64,000 bases of DNA from Alphaproteobacteria bacterium (GCA_017983635.1 JAGOBA010000017.1:20124-84123), one strand, 5' to 3'; counted from the first letter of the stretch, positions 28,992-38,461 are shown. Notes: generated by a model from the sequence alone, not told the origin. Numbers and translations: made by a program.

Positions 28992-29479
28992 CGGACACGC
29001 CCGATAAGCCGCTCACGCGCCTCGTCGATGTCGTTCTGGATGAGGCCTCGATCGCACCGCGCGGTCCCGACGTGGAGCACGAACGCCGCATCGCGATCTT
29101 CGATCTGTTGGAACAAAACCACTTCGCCCCCGAAGGCGGGGAGGATCGTGGCCCGTACGTGCTGCGCTTGGGCATTCAAGAAAACCGCCTCGTCTTCCAC
29201 ATCGTGCACGAGGCCGGCGAAACGCACGCGACCCACGTTCTCTCGCTGACGCCGCTGAAGCGCGTGATCCGCGACTACTTCGTCGTCTGCGACACCTACT
29301 ATCAGGCCATCCGCAGCGCCTCGCCCTCGCAGATCGAAGCGATTGACATGGGCCGCCGCGGTTTGCACGACGAAGGCTCGCAGCTCCTGCGCGATCGTCT
29401 GACCGGAAAAATCACCGTCGACCACGACACAGCACGGCGTCTCTTCACGCTGATCTGCGCGCTGCACATCAAGGTCTGA
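28988..29479 (+). CDS. UPF0262 family protein
   Basis: 163 aa from ATG 28988. Characteristic stretches [38 protein letters not shown] and [17 protein letters not shown]. The family is almost confined to alphaproteobacteria and uncharacterised. Translationally coupled to hisD and followed 2 bases later by the phosphatase gene. Confidence 0.92.
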   Translation: MTDTPDKPLTRLVDVVLDEASIAPRGPDVEHERRIAIFDLLEQNHFAPEGGEDRGPYVLRLGIQENRLVFHIVHEAGETHATHVLSLTPLKRVIRDYFVVCDTYYQAIRSASPSQIEAIDMGRRGLHDEGSQLLRDRLTGKITVDHDTARRLFTLICALHIKV

Positions 29480-29481
29480 CG

Positions 29482-29943
29482 ATGGCGCACGGACCGAACG
29501 GTGAAGATTTGCCCGACGCGGTGCTGTTCTCTTGCACCCACAACGCCATCCGCTCGCCGATGGCGGCCGCGTTGATGAAGCATCTCTTCGGCACGCACGT
29601 GTATGTCGAGTCATGCGGCGTTGGCGCCGGCGTGCTCGACCCGTTGGCCGTCGAGGTGATGGAGGAATTAGGCATCGATCTCTCGCACCTTCATCCGAAA
29701 TCCTTCGAAATGTTGGCCGACACGTCATTCGACCTGATCATCACGCTAAGTCCCCAAGCGCGCCACCGGGCGCTGGAAATCACCCGCGCGATGGCGGTTG
29801 ACGTGGAATACTGGAAAGTCCCCGATCCCAGCGCCTACGACGGCTCGCGCGAGCAGCGCCTTGCGGCATATCGCGAAGCCCGCGACACGATTTTCCGCTT
29901 TTTGAAGGAGCGCTTTGCCGCGCGCCCCGCGCCGGAGCCCTAA
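29482..29943 (+). CDS. Low-molecular-weight protein-tyrosine phosphatase-like protein
   Basis: 153 aa. The N-terminal loop VLFSCTHNAIRSPMAAALM matches the CX5R(S/T) signature of LMW-PTP/ArsC-type enzymes, and the late Asp-Pro (VPDPSAYDG) supplies the general acid. Could dephosphorylate protein Tyr or, less likely, reduce arsenate. It is part of the murA-yacG block, where this gene is conserved. Confidence 0.85.
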   Translation: MAHGPNGEDLPDAVLFSCTHNAIRSPMAAALMKHLFGTHVYVESCGVGAGVLDPLAVEVMEELGIDLSHLHPKSFEMLADTSFDLIITLSPQARHRALEITRAMAVDVEYWKVPDPSAYDGSREQRLAAYREARDTIFRFLKERFAARPAPEP

Positions 29944-30006
29944 TTTGCTTGCTTTTGGCCGGTCGCCTCACCATTCTCCGCGCCGAATTCGATATGAGAA
30001 GGAAGA

Positions 30007-30225
30007 ATGGCGAAAGAAGAACTGCTGAGTTTCGAAGGCACCGTGGTGGAGCTTCTCCCCAACGCGACCTTCCGTGTGAAGCTGGACAACGAACACATCG
30101 TGGTCGCGCACACGGCGGGCAAGATGCGCAAGAACCGCATCCGCGTGCTTGCCGGCGACAAAGTCACCGTCGAAATGACCCCCTACGATCTGACAAAGGG
30201 CCGGATCGTCTATCGCAGCAAATAG
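30007..30225 (+). CDS. infA: Translation initiation factor IF-1
   Basis: 72 aa, the standard length. OB-fold protein beginning [19 protein letters not shown] and containing [14 protein letters not shown] and [10 protein letters not shown]. Binds the ribosomal A site during initiation. AAGGA lies 5 bases before ATG. Confidence 0.97.
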   Translation: MAKEELLSFEGTVVELLPNATFRVKLDNEHIVVAHTAGKMRKNRIRVLAGDKVTVEMTPYDLTKGRIVYRSK

Positions 30226-30257
30226 CGCCGAGCGCTTCGCCATGCTCAAACAACGTT

Positions 30258-30368
30258 CGTCATGGCCGGGCTCGACCCGGCCACCCAGGGAACGTCGAGC
30301 GCGGCGGTCGAACTGTTTAAGCACGCACATCGTGTCCCTGGATGGCCGGGTCAAGCCCGGCCATGACG
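30258..30368. repeat. Inverted pair of 34-bp palindromic repeats
   Basis: 30258-30291 and 30335-30368 are near-perfect inverted copies (33-34 bp) containing the inner palindrome ggccgggc...gcccggcc type core (catggccggg ... cccggccatg). Such GC-rich intergenic palindromes are common in alphaproteobacteria. They lie between infA and maf and could fold into a large hairpin. Confidence 0.8.
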
Positions 30369-30393
30369 GGATCATATTGTTGTGTTGCTGCTG

Positions 30394-30957
30394 ATGCCCC
30401 TCATCCTGGCAAGCGCCAGTCCGCGCCGTCTCGCGTTGCTTGAGCAGATCGGCATCACGCCCGCGCGCGTCGAGCCGGCGGACATCGACGAGAGTGTCTG
30501 CGCGCGCGAACTTCCGCGCCCGCATGCGTTACGCATCGCGACGGAGAAAGCCCAAGCGGTCGCCGCGCGAACCAAGGGCGTCATCCTCGCCGCTGACACG
30601 GTTGTCGCGTGCGGACGCCGAATTCTCCCCAAAGCAGAAGATGACGCCACCGTCACGAAGTGCTTGAGTTTACTCTCCGGGCGTCGCCACACGGTGCTCA
30701 CGGCAGTGGCCCTGATTGATACGACAGGAAAGCTCCGCACGCGGATCGTTGAAACGAAAGTCGCGTTCCGGCGCCTCGATGCGCAAGAAATAGCCGCCTA
30801 CGTCCAAACTGCTGAGGGTTTGGGCAAAGCGGGCGGCTACGCGATCCAAGGCCGCGCGGCTGTCTTCGCCACCGCGATCCACGGCTCGTACACCAATGTG
30901 GTCGGCTTGCCGCTAACCGAAACCTTTCAGTTGCTTAAGGCATGCGGCGCGGTCTGA
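30394..30957 (+). CDS. maf: Maf/YhdE-family nucleoside triphosphate pyrophosphatase
   Basis: 187 aa from ATG 30394 (MPLILASASPRR); a GTG at 30382 is an alternative four codons earlier and neither has a clear ribosome-binding site. Motifs SASPRR, ADTVV and the Lys/Gln-containing GKAGGYAIQGRAAVF identify the family, which removes pyrophosphate from dTTP, UTP or modified nucleotides. Conserved position between infA and the RNase E/G gene. Confidence 0.92.
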   Translation: MPLILASASPRRLALLEQIGITPARVEPADIDESVCARELPRPHALRIATEKAQAVAARTKGVILAADTVVACGRRILPKAEDDATVTKCLSLLSGRRHTVLTAVALIDTTGKLRTRIVETKVAFRRLDAQEIAAYVQTAEGLGKAGGYAIQGRAAVFATAIHGSYTNVVGLPLTETFQLLKACGAV

Positions 30958-31003
30958 ACCTGCTAAGCTGGGTCCAATCGAAACTCTCGCATTTGGTATC
31001 GTC

Positions 31004-32503
31004 TTGGCTACCGAAGTTCTGATCAATGTCGGCCCCGCCGAAACGCGGGTCGCATTCGTCGATGAAGCGCGTTTAAGCGAGCTCTTCATCGAACGCACCG
31101 CCGAAGGCGCGCGCGAAGGCCGCCATGGCCATCGTTTGCTCGGCAACATTATGCTCGGCCGCGTGCAGCGCGTGCTCCCCGGCATGCAAGCAGCCTTTGT
31201 CGATTTGGGCTTGGAGAAAGCAGGCTTCCTCGCGGCGCGCGAAGCCCGCTGCCTCGCCGACTTGCCGAGCTTCATGGACCAACCCTGCATCACCAAATGC
31301 GTCCGCGAGGGCGAAGCGGTCTTAGTGCAAGTGATCAAAGATCCGATCAGCGAAAAGGGCGCGCGCCTCTCCGCGAACGTCACGATTGCAGGCCGCCTCG
31401 TCGTGCTGGTGCCGAACCAGTCGGGCGTCGCTCTATCGCGGCGCATCGAAGATGAGAACGAACGCAAGCGCCTGACCGAGCTGATGACCGACGTCGCCAC
31501 GAACGATCCGCGCGCCGCCGCCGGCGCCGGTTACATCGTGCGCACGGCCGCGCTCTCCGCGACGCGCGACGACATCGCCTCCGACATCGCGCGCTTGGGC
31601 GACGAGTGGCGCATCATCCAAGCGCGCCGCAATATGGCGAAGGTCCCAGCCACGCTCTACCACGACCTCGACCCGGTCGAGCGCACGATGCGCGACGGCG
31701 TCGACAATGAAACCTCGCGCGTGCTGATCGACAACGCTGAAGCCGTAGCCCAAGCCCGCGCTTACTGCGCTCGCACGATGCCGGAGGCCGTGGACAAGAT
31801 CCAACTCTTCAACGGTCCGGGCGAACTGTTCGACCAGTACAGCATCGAGGGCGAAATCGAATGCCTGCTGCAGCCGCGTGTGCGGCTCCCGTCCGGTGGC
31901 TGGATAACGCTTGAGACGACTGAAGCGTTGACCTCGATCGACGTGAACTCCGGCAGCTACACGGAGGCGACGGGTCTTGAGCAAACCTCGCTCAGAACCA
32001 ACCTCGAAGCTGCCGCCGAAATCGGCCGCCAGCTCAGACTGCGCGGCATCGGCGGCCTAATCGTCATCGACTTCATCCATCTGAACGAACCGGAAAACAT
32101 CGGCCAAGTCCTGACCGTCTTGGCGTCAAGCGTTTCGAAGGATCGCACGCCCACCCAGATCCTGCCGATGTCCGAGTTCGGCCTCGTCGAGATGACGCGC
32201 AAACGCGTGCGCGAGCCGCTCGCCAAACTGTTCTCCGAAGTCTGCGATCCCTGCCATGGCCACGGGCGCATCAGGACGGTCGTGACGGTGGCGGCCGAGC
32301 TGCTCCGCCGCGTTGCTCGCGAGGCCAAAGCGCGCCCGGGCACGAAGCTCGTCGCCTACGCCGCGCCCGAGGTCGTGCGCTGGATCGAAGCCCAGGGCGA
32401 AGACATGAAGCAGACGCTCCGGCGCTACGCAGGCGCCGGCCTGCGTCTTGAGGCCCGCGCCAACTTCGCCCGCGCGCAGTTCGACGTAGGCGCCGACCAA
32501 TGA
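31004..32503 (+). CDS. rng: Ribonuclease E/G family protein (RNase G type)
   Basis: 499 aa from TTG 31004, close to RNase G length. N-terminal S1 domain (IMLGRVQRVLPGMQAAFVDL), catalytic Asp residues in SIDVNSG and VIDFIHL, and the zinc-link CDPCHGHGRI. Cleaves single-stranded RNA endonucleolytically in rRNA maturation and mRNA decay. No long C-terminal degradosome scaffold. No ATG is available in frame upstream. Confidence 0.93.
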   Translation: MATEVLINVGPAETRVAFVDEARLSELFIERTAEGAREGRHGHRLLGNIMLGRVQRVLPGMQAAFVDLGLEKAGFLAAREARCLADLPSFMDQPCITKCVREGEAVLVQVIKDPISEKGARLSANVTIAGRLVVLVPNQSGVALSRRIEDENERKRLTELMTDVATNDPRAAAGAGYIVRTAALSATRDDIASDIARLGDEWRIIQARRNMAKVPATLYHDLDPVERTMRDGVDNETSRVLIDNAEAVAQARAYCARTMPEAVDKIQLFNGPGELFDQYSIEGEIECLLQPRVRLPSGGWITLETTEALTSIDVNSGSYTEATGLEQTSLRTNLEAAAEIGRQLRLRGIGGLIVIDFIHLNEPENIGQVLTVLASSVSKDRTPTQILPMSEFGLVEMTRKRVREPLAKLFSEVCDPCHGHGRIRTVVTVAAELLRRVAREAKARPGTKLVAYAAPEVVRWIEAQGEDMKQTLRRYAGAGLRLEARANFARAQFDVGADQ

Positions 32504-32670
32504 GCCAAGTCTCCCATTGCCCGATCTGCAAACGCGAAATCGAACAACTCCGCTTCCGCCCCTTCTGCTCCAAACGCTGCGCTGACGTGGACCTCTCCCG
32601 CTGGCTCACTGGCGCCTATGCCATCCCGGCGGAGGAACGCGTGCCAGACGCCGTAAAGGATGATGAGTAA
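32500..32670 (+). CDS. yacG: DNA gyrase inhibitor YacG
   Basis: 56-aa zinc protein. Four Cys in the pattern CPIC ... CSKRC followed by VDLSRWLTGAYAIP, the YacG signature. In E. coli it binds GyrB and blocks DNA binding. ATG overlaps the RNase stop (ATGA), as in many alphaproteobacteria. Confidence 0.93.
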   Translation: MSQVSHCPICKREIEQLRFRPFCSKRCADVDLSRWLTGAYAIPAEERVPDAVKDDE

Positions 32671-32673
32671 GTC

Positions 32674-33507
32674 ATGACTCTACGGGATCGTCTGCAGAAA
32701 GGCGTCCTGATCGCCCCTGGTGCCTACGACGCGCTGACCGCCCGCATCGCGACGCGCGCCGGCGCCGAGGCCGTTTACATGACCGGCTTCGGCGTGGCCG
32801 GCTCGCACCTGGGCGTGCCCGACATCGGAATCGTGAGTGCCACCGAAATGACCGAGCGCGTCCGCGCGCTCGCCGCGGCCGCAGCGCCCGCGCCGCTGAT
32901 CGCCGACGGCGACAACGGCCACGGCGGCACCGCCAACGTCGAGCGCCTCGTCCGCGCCTATGAACAGGCGGGCGCTGCGGCCATTCAACTCGAAGACCAA
33001 GTCCTCCCCAAACGGTGCGGCCATATGGACGGCAAGGAAGTGGTGACGCTTGAGGAAGGCGCCGCCAAGATCCGCGCGGCGGTACGCGCCAGAACGTCCC
33101 GCGACTTCCTCATCATCGCCCGCACCGACGCGCGCAGTGTCGTCAATATGGACGAAGCGCTTCGCCGCGCGGAAGCCTACCTCACGGCGGGCGCCGACCT
33201 CCTCTTCGTCGAAGCGCCGCAAAGCGAACAAGAACTTCGCCTCGTCGCCGACCGCTTCAAAGGCACGCCGCTCGTCGCCAACATGGTCGAAGACGGCAAG
33301 ACGCCGATGCTGAGCGCCACCGAACTCGGTGCGCTAGGCTATCGCTTGGTCCTGTTTCCGATTTCAGCCTTGCTGGCCGCAGCACGCACGGCGGAGCGAG
33401 TCTACGCGGGACTTCTCCGTGGCAAGCCTGACGCAACAATTGATCGCGTCACGTTCAAGGGCTACAACGAAATCGTCGGGCTTGACGGCTACTTGAAGCG
33501 CGACTGA
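32674..33507 (+). CDS. Isocitrate lyase/PEP mutase family protein
   Basis: 277 aa (beta/alpha)8-barrel. Motifs GAYDALTAR, the metal-site DGDNGHGG, QLEDQVLPKRCGHMDGKEVV (KRCGH active loop) and RTDAR identify the PEP mutase/methylisocitrate lyase superfamily. It may be an oxaloacetate decarboxylase or a 2,3-dimethylmalate or methylisocitrate lyase; sequence alone does not separate these. Follows yacG by 3 bases. Confidence 0.87.
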   Translation: MTLRDRLQKGVLIAPGAYDALTARIATRAGAEAVYMTGFGVAGSHLGVPDIGIVSATEMTERVRALAAAAAPAPLIADGDNGHGGTANVERLVRAYEQAGAAAIQLEDQVLPKRCGHMDGKEVVTLEEGAAKIRAAVRARTSRDFLIIARTDARSVVNMDEALRRAEAYLTAGADLLFVEAPQSEQELRLVADRFKGTPLVANMVEDGKTPMLSATELGALGYRLVLFPISALLAAARTAERVYAGLLRGKPDATIDRVTFKGYNEIVGLDGYLKRD

Positions 33508-33510
33508 AAA

Positions 33511-33530
33511 GGGGGAGCCCGCGCTCCCCC
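33511..33530. terminator. Bidirectional terminator hairpin
   Basis: Arms gggggagc (33511-33518) and gctccccc (33523-33530) with a 4-base loop, located between convergent genes with A-run on the left side. Suits termination from both directions. Confidence 0.75.
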
Positions 33531-33541
33531 TCGAAACGCCG

Positions 33542-34018
33542 CTAGTGTCCGCCGTGACGGCCGTGCCCGCCGCCATGCCGGCCGTTGCCGTGCCAGCGGC
33601 CATGTCCGTGGCGCCCGCCGCGCCAACCGTCATGGTGTCCCCAGTTACCTCTCCACTGATGCCGGGGATACCAATGGCCCCGGTAATGCCGGCGATGGTG
33701 CGGATAGTAGCCATGGCCGTAGTGCCCCGGGTGATAGTAGTTGCCGTAGTACCCGTATCCGCCATAGCTCCGGCAATGCCGGTGATGACGCCGGTACCAG
33801 CGATCGCGGCACCGGTCGTATCCACGATTGTAGCCGTAGTACCCGCTATAGACTGGCGCATAGCCGTAATAGCCGCGGTCGTAGTTGCTGTACTGAACGC
33901 CGAAGCCGTTTGTTCCGATAAAGACGCCAAAATCGTCGGCTTTGGCTGAAGCCGCCGAGGCGAAGGTTGCCGCGCAGAGGGCGGCCGCGCCAAAGATCAA
34001 TCTGCTCAAGAGTTTCAT
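33542..34018 (-). CDS. Secreted His/Tyr/Gly-rich protein
   Basis: 158 aa from ATG 34018 with GGGAG 8 bases upstream. Signal peptide MKLLSRLIFGAAALCAATFA. The mature protein is about half His, Gly, Tyr and Arg, with many HYG/HGH stretches. Such proteins may bind metal ions or be low-complexity envelope proteins; no family domain is visible. Convergent with the lyase gene. Confidence 0.7.
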   Translation of the reverse strand: MKLLSRLIFGAAALCAATFASAASAKADDFGVFIGTNGFGVQYSNYDRGYYGYAPVYSGYYGYNRGYDRCRDRWYRRHHRHCRSYGGYGYYGNYYHPGHYGHGYYPHHRRHYRGHWYPRHQWRGNWGHHDGWRGGRHGHGRWHGNGRHGGGHGRHGGH

Positions 34019-34116
34019 GGCCTGTGCTCCCATTCTTCAACCTCCCCCAAGGTCCCCCGGGAATTCTCTGAATCACGCGATGAACCGCCGATGAACGGCC
34101 GGTTCAGCTTCCGTGA

Positions 34117-35253
34117 TCAGGCCGACCGGCCCCGCGCATCGATCGGCCAAATCGCGGCCAGCCGGTCGCCGTCGACCACATGATAGGCGTCGTAGAGGTT
34201 CACGGTCGGATCGCAGTGCGGCGCCGTGCAGCTAACGACGCTGCCGAGCGGCAGATGCTTGTCCGCGCCGCCCAGAATAATCCCGCCTTGCTCGTCGCCG
34301 AAGAAGAAGTAGTTCGCCCCCTCCGGCGCCCCGGAGTGCAGCACCGGCGCACCGGCCTCGGTCGCAAATGACTTCAATCCCGCGTCGGTCGTAACAAGGC
34401 CCGGCATGTTTGCGCTGATCACCGTCGACTGCACGAAGAGCGCGGACTCGAACGGCAGCGGCGCCGCGTTCGCAATCTTCACCTCGCAATACTGCTTGTC
34501 CATGAAGATGTAAGAGCCGGCCTGCAGCTCCGTGAACACCTGCGCCTCCGTGTCGATGTTGTACGTGCCGGTGCCGCCGCCCGAAACGATGGGGCAGGGG
34601 ATACCGCCCGCGACGATCAGATCGCGCGTCTCGCCCAACAGCTTGAGCGCCGCCAGCGACTGCGAACGCCGGTCCTGAAACTCCGGCACATGTTGCAACT
34701 GGCCCGCATAACCTTGCAGCCCCACAAACTGCAGCTGCGGCGACGCCGCGATGCTCTTGGCGAGCGCCAAAGCCGGTTCGCCCGGCCGAATGCCGGTGCG
34801 GTGCAACCCAATGTCGACGTCGACCAGCACCTTCAAGCGCTTGCCGCTCTCGGTCGCCGCCCGCATGTAGCCCTCGACGCAAACCGCACTGTCGGCGACG
34901 ATCATGAAATCGTTCAGCCGCGCATTGAGCTTTGCCATCCGTGCAAACCCCTGAGCCGTGACCACCGGCGACGTAATCAGCAATCCATCGATCCCGCCCT
35001 CGGCCAACGCCTCCGCCTCGCCGAGCTTCGCGCAGCACTGTCCGACCGCGCCCGCCGCGATCTGCCGCCGCGCAATCTCGACCGACTTGTGCGTCTTCGC
35101 ATGCGCCCGCAGCTTCAACCCGACGCGATTGCAGTGCTCCTGCATCGCCGCGACATTGCGCTCGAACGCCTTGAGATCGAGCACGAGCGCAGGCGTCGCC
35201 AAAGCACGCGCGCGGCCGGGCTTACCCACCAACGCGGAATTCAAATAGGACAT
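34117..35253 (-). CDS. PLP-dependent D-threonine aldolase/D-serine dehydratase-like enzyme (DSD1 family)
   Basis: 378 aa from ATG 35253. Alanine-racemase-type N-terminal barrel with the PLP Lys in RAHAKTHKS, and the C-terminal metal-site motif CTAPHCDPTVNLYD of the DSD1/D-threonine aldolase group. Substrate probably a D-beta-hydroxy amino acid. The DVDIGLHRTG segment is also typical. Followed (upstream on this strand) by a GNAT gene in the same direction, 19 bases apart. Confidence 0.88.
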   Translation of the reverse strand: MSYLNSALVGKPGRARALATPALVLDLKAFERNVAAMQEHCNRVGLKLRAHAKTHKSVEIARRQIAAGAVGQCCAKLGEAEALAEGGIDGLLITSPVVTAQGFARMAKLNARLNDFMIVADSAVCVEGYMRAATESGKRLKVLVDVDIGLHRTGIRPGEPALALAKSIAASPQLQFVGLQGYAGQLQHVPEFQDRRSQSLAALKLLGETRDLIVAGGIPCPIVSGGGTGTYNIDTEAQVFTELQAGSYIFMDKQYCEVKIANAAPLPFESALFVQSTVISANMPGLVTTDAGLKSFATEAGAPVLHSGAPEGANYFFFGDEQGGIILGGADKHLPLGSVVSCTAPHCDPTVNLYDAYHVVDGDRLAAIWPIDARGRSA

Positions 35254-35272
35254 GCGCAACTCCAATACCGTG

Positions 35273-36133
35273 TTAGGCGTCAGAGAACATGATGTCCGCG
35301 AACGCCGCAACCTTCGCGTAGCCGATCCGCTGATAGATGCGGTTGGTGAGCGGGTTGTCGGCATCCGCGAACAGACAGCACCACTGGCCCACTGCCAACA
35401 CCCGCTCGGAAAGCGCGGCGGTCAGCGCCGCCGCGTATCCATGCCCGCGCCGCTCGTTGGGCGTATAAACGCCGGACACCCGCGCCCCAAGCTCCGCCAC
35501 GCGCCGCAACCGCGCCGTCGCGACGGGCGTGCGATCGACCTCCCAGACGAAGAACGTCCCATCGCCAAGCCCCTCATCCACGAACCGCGCGATATAGTCG
35601 GCCTCCCGCTCCGCCGCCGGCAGTCCGGCATCGACGCTGAACGCCATCTCCCAGCGTAAGATGAGTTCCCGCTCTTCGGCCCGTGCCGGCCGCATGGCGC
35701 CGGCGACATGGGCGGGCGGCAGTACGCGCGTAACTTCATAGAGGTTCTGCGCCGCGCCATGCCGTTCGCGCGTCGAAATGGTTTGCCCGGTTTCCGCCAC
35801 CCAGCGTGCCGAGAATGTCTCGGCAACGGCCCGCTCGCCGACAACGCCGGGGATCGCAGCTTCATCGTCCACGAGGCGGCGCACCAACGCGTCAATCCCA
35901 GCAATCCCGCGGCCGGTATGCGCCAGGTTCAAACGATGCGGCGGCGTCCTCAGCCCGCCAAGCACCAGTTCGCTGCCGTCGAACACACCCAAGCGCAGAA
36001 TGTCTTTGCGCAGTTCTTTCCGCACGCGGTGCGAAACGCCGACGAACACGTTGTTGAGCACAGGACGCGCGCACAGCGGCGTCGCCACGTCGCGCCAAAA
36101 CAGCTGTCCATCCGCGTACCGCGCGACGTTCAT
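35273..36133 (-). CDS. GNAT-family N-acetyltransferase
   Basis: 286 aa from ATG 36133. The GNAT fold is at residues about 140-280: VSGVYTPNERRGHGYAAALT is the acetyl-CoA-binding motif A and NRIYQRIGY motif B. The N-terminal half has no clear domain. The ATG overlaps the stop of the MGMT-like gene (ATGA). Substrate unknown. Confidence 0.82.
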   Translation of the reverse strand: MNVARYADGQLFWRDVATPLCARPVLNNVFVGVSHRVRKELRKDILRLGVFDGSELVLGGLRTPPHRLNLAHTGRGIAGIDALVRRLVDDEAAIPGVVGERAVAETFSARWVAETGQTISTRERHGAAQNLYEVTRVLPPAHVAGAMRPARAEERELILRWEMAFSVDAGLPAAEREADYIARFVDEGLGDGTFFVWEVDRTPVATARLRRVAELGARVSGVYTPNERRGHGYAAALTAALSERVLAVGQWCCLFADADNPLTNRIYQRIGYAKVAAFADIMFSDA

Positions 36134-36546
36134 CGGGACGATCCGATCCCCTCTTGTCGCCGCATCTTGGCCACGAACGCAGGTCCGCAAGATAGCTTCT
36201 TCGCAATCGGACTCTTCTCGTCGATCAGGCGCCAAAACGGCGTAATCTTGTCCGCAGGCTTCCCATCTTCCATTTCCTCGATGGCCGCCTCGGCGGCAAT
36301 GCGCGCAAAGATACTGGACGTCATCGGACAAGTGCCATGGGCCTTGTTGGTTTTGGCAAAGTCTGCCCGCATCTGCTCGATTGTCCGCGACGAGCCTCTG
36401 CGAATTTTCTTCATATAGTCGCGCACCATGATGGGCGTCGCGATGAAGAGCTTGTCGCCCTTCCGCATCCCCCATAACGCGGCGGTCATCGTCGACACGT
36501 GCGCGGGCTTGGCACCCGTCAGCTTCTCCGCAAAACTCTTCGCCAT
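36130..36546 (-). CDS. MGMT-family DNA-binding protein (alkyltransferase-like)
   Basis: 138 aa from ATG 36546. The order MVRDYMKKIRRG, a helix-turn-helix-like IEQMRADFAK and GTCPMTSSIFARIAAEAA resembles small MGMT-like proteins, in which the usual PCHR acceptor-Cys motif is replaced by a CP(I/M)T segment. It may bind alkylated DNA without transferring the alkyl group. Assignment rests on a remembered pattern, so moderate confidence. Coupled to the GNAT gene. Confidence 0.55.
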   Translation of the reverse strand: MAKSFAEKLTGAKPAHVSTMTAALWGMRKGDKLFIATPIMVRDYMKKIRRGSSRTIEQMRADFAKTNKAHGTCPMTSSIFARIAAEAAIEEMEDGKPADKITPFWRLIDEKSPIAKKLSCGPAFVAKMRRQEGIGSSR

Positions 36547-36597
36547 GGCATTCCTCCCTATTTCGCGCAAAGATGGCGAAACGCACGGAGAATTTCC

Positions 36598-37599
36598 ATG
36601 GATTATGTCCGCCTCGGCAAGACCGGCCTCAAAGTCTCGCGCCTCTGTCTCGGCTGCATGACCTACGGCACGCCGAAGTGGCGCGACTGGGTGCTGGACG
36701 ACACCGCCTCGCGCCCGTTCTTCAAGCAGGCGCTCGACCTCGGCATCAACTTCTTCGACACCGCCGACATGTATTCCCTCGGCGCCAGCGAGGAGGTCAC
36801 GGGCCGCGCCCTGAAGGACCTCACCCGGCGCGACCAACTCGTGATCGCGACCAAGGTCTACAACCCCATGGGCAAGGGCCCCAACGACCGCGGTCTCTCG
36901 CGCAAGCACATCATGGAAGCGATCGACGCCAGCCTTAAACGCCTCGGCACCGACTACATCGACCTCTACCAAATCCACCGCTTCGACTACGAAACGCCGC
37001 TTGAGGAAACGCTGGAAGCGCTGAGCGACGTCGTGAAGGCGGGCAAAGCGCTCTACCTCGGCGCGTCGTCCATGCACGCCTGGCAATTCATGAAGGCGCT
37101 GGGCATTCAACGCACCAACAACTTCGCCCCGTTCGTCTCCATGCAGCCGCATTACAACCTCGTCTACCGCGAGGAGGAGCGCGAGATGCTGCCGCTCTGC
37201 CTCAACGAAGGCGTCGGCGTCATTCCGTGGAGCCCGCTCGCCCGCGGCTTCCTCGCCGGCAACCGCAAAGCCGGCGAAAACACCAAAGGCGGCGGCGCCA
37301 ACGCCGAAACCTCGCGCGCCGCCTCGGACGAGTTCGCGCACATGCTCTACTACCGCGACCAAGACTTCCGCGTCGTCGATGCCGTCACCTCCGTCGCCAA
37401 GAAACACGGCCGCCCGAACGCCCAAGTGGCCCTGGCCTGGATGCTGACCAAACCCGCGATCACCGCCCCCATCATCGGCGCCTCGAAACCGAACCACCTC
37501 GAAGACGCCACCGCCGCGCTGACGCTGAAGCTCGACGCCGAAGACATCAAAATCCTCGAAGAACCCTACAAACCAAAGCGCGTCATGGGCCACACCTGA
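36598..37599 (+). CDS. Aldo/keto reductase
   Basis: 333 aa TIM-barrel NADPH oxidoreductase. Catalytic tetrad visible: Asp and Tyr in FFDTADMYSLGASEEV, Lys in ATKVYNPMG, His in QIHRFDY. C-terminal NADPH-binding APIIGASKPNHLEDA. Reduces an aldehyde or ketone, substrate unknown. Divergent from the MGMT-like gene with 51 bases between starts. Confidence 0.93.
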   Translation: MDYVRLGKTGLKVSRLCLGCMTYGTPKWRDWVLDDTASRPFFKQALDLGINFFDTADMYSLGASEEVTGRALKDLTRRDQLVIATKVYNPMGKGPNDRGLSRKHIMEAIDASLKRLGTDYIDLYQIHRFDYETPLEETLEALSDVVKAGKALYLGASSMHAWQFMKALGIQRTNNFAPFVSMQPHYNLVYREEEREMLPLCLNEGVGVIPWSPLARGFLAGNRKAGENTKGGGANAETSRAASDEFAHMLYYRDQDFRVVDAVTSVAKKHGRPNAQVALAWMLTKPAITAPIIGASKPNHLEDATAALTLKLDAEDIKILEEPYKPKRVMGHT

Positions 37600-37996
37600 C
37601 CCACCGCGCCGCGGCGGGAGGGGGTAGGGGGAAGAATTCGAGCAAACAACCCCATGTACCCAGAGGTTAAGGCGTGTTCCGGCAATTCGGGGGCATGTAA
37701 AAAACCCGGTAGTCGGCCAACACGAACGCCATCGAATTCTCCGACGTCAACAGCGTCACATCCGCAGAACTCAGCCATTTCGGGATCCCGGGCATAACCG
37801 CTCTTGCCAAACGAGCCATGTTGGAACATAATAGGAACACGCAACCTAGTCAAGTGACCTGTCTGAACTCAGAGTTTGTCACATGTCCGCGGAATTACCT
37901 TGCTCCCCGGAACTACCTTGCGAGCAGCATTTAACTATTTTTCAAAGATGCCTGACGGTTGGAGAAGCCCAGATCATATGATGTGCGAGGTGTATT
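37600..37996. other. Intergenic region with degenerate inverted copy of a repeat
   Basis: 397 bases, lower GC than surroundings. Nothing convincingly coding is visible; a minus-strand 95-aa frame exists but lacks gene-like features. Positions about 37862-37900 are the inverse of a sequence found at 38603-38640, flanking the lipoprotein gene. Confidence 0.5.
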
Positions 37997-38461
37997 GTGA
38001 TCAACTTGATCGGAACCGTTAGCGCTGGACTTCTCTTCAGCCTCATGTTGACCGGCTGTGAGCAGCAGACCAATACCATAATGATACATCCTCGTATCGC
38101 AGACCGTCCTGACGTCAAACGAATTGAACTTCACTACACCAACGACACCAAACACTATCTTTGCTTCAGCCCAGCCCATTGGCCAAACTCCACCGGAGCA
38201 CTCGATAGCGCAGGTGACGCGTTCGCGCTCGTTGTTGGTAGCCGAAGATTTCCCATCGAGAACCGCAGCGCTGGGGGGTACTGTGTAGGCGATGAGTGCA
38301 GCAAGCGGGTCGCACCTGGTGCAACAATATCTGGCTTCCTGCGCTACATCGACTTTCAGTTGCCAGCTGAGCTTGAACACGAGGAAAAGCGGTTGCAGTA
38401 CTCGATTGTTGCCTACCAGTGCGATGCCACCGGATATTGGCCGAAGTTGAAGACGAATTAG
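37997..38461 (+). CDS. Hypothetical lipoprotein, lower GC
   Basis: 154 aa from GTG 37997. Signal peptide MINLIGTVSAGLLFSLMLTGC ends in the lipobox LTGC, so lipid-anchored. Mature part is a beta-rich domain with several Cys (YCVGDECSK and AYQCDATGYW). I know no family. GC content is visibly below that of its neighbours and it is flanked by repeats, suggesting acquisition by transfer. Confidence 0.65.
   Translation: MINLIGTVSAGLLFSLMLTGCEQQTNTIMIHPRIADRPDVKRIELHYTNDTKHYLCFSPAHWPNSTGALDSAGDAFALVVGSRRFPIENRSAGGYCVGDECSKRVAPGATISGFLRYIDFQLPAELEHEEKRLQYSIVAYQCDATGYWPKLKTN

Noticed and set aside
36130..37593. 487-aa minus-strand frame opposite the aldo/keto reductase
   Set aside because: Only its last 138 codons (MGMT-like protein) are credible; the rest is antisense to a clear gene.
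37566..37853. 95-aa minus-strand frame after the aldo/keto reductase
   Set aside because: Overlaps the reductase end, no domain or ribosome-binding site, and sequence composition is unlike neighbouring proteins.
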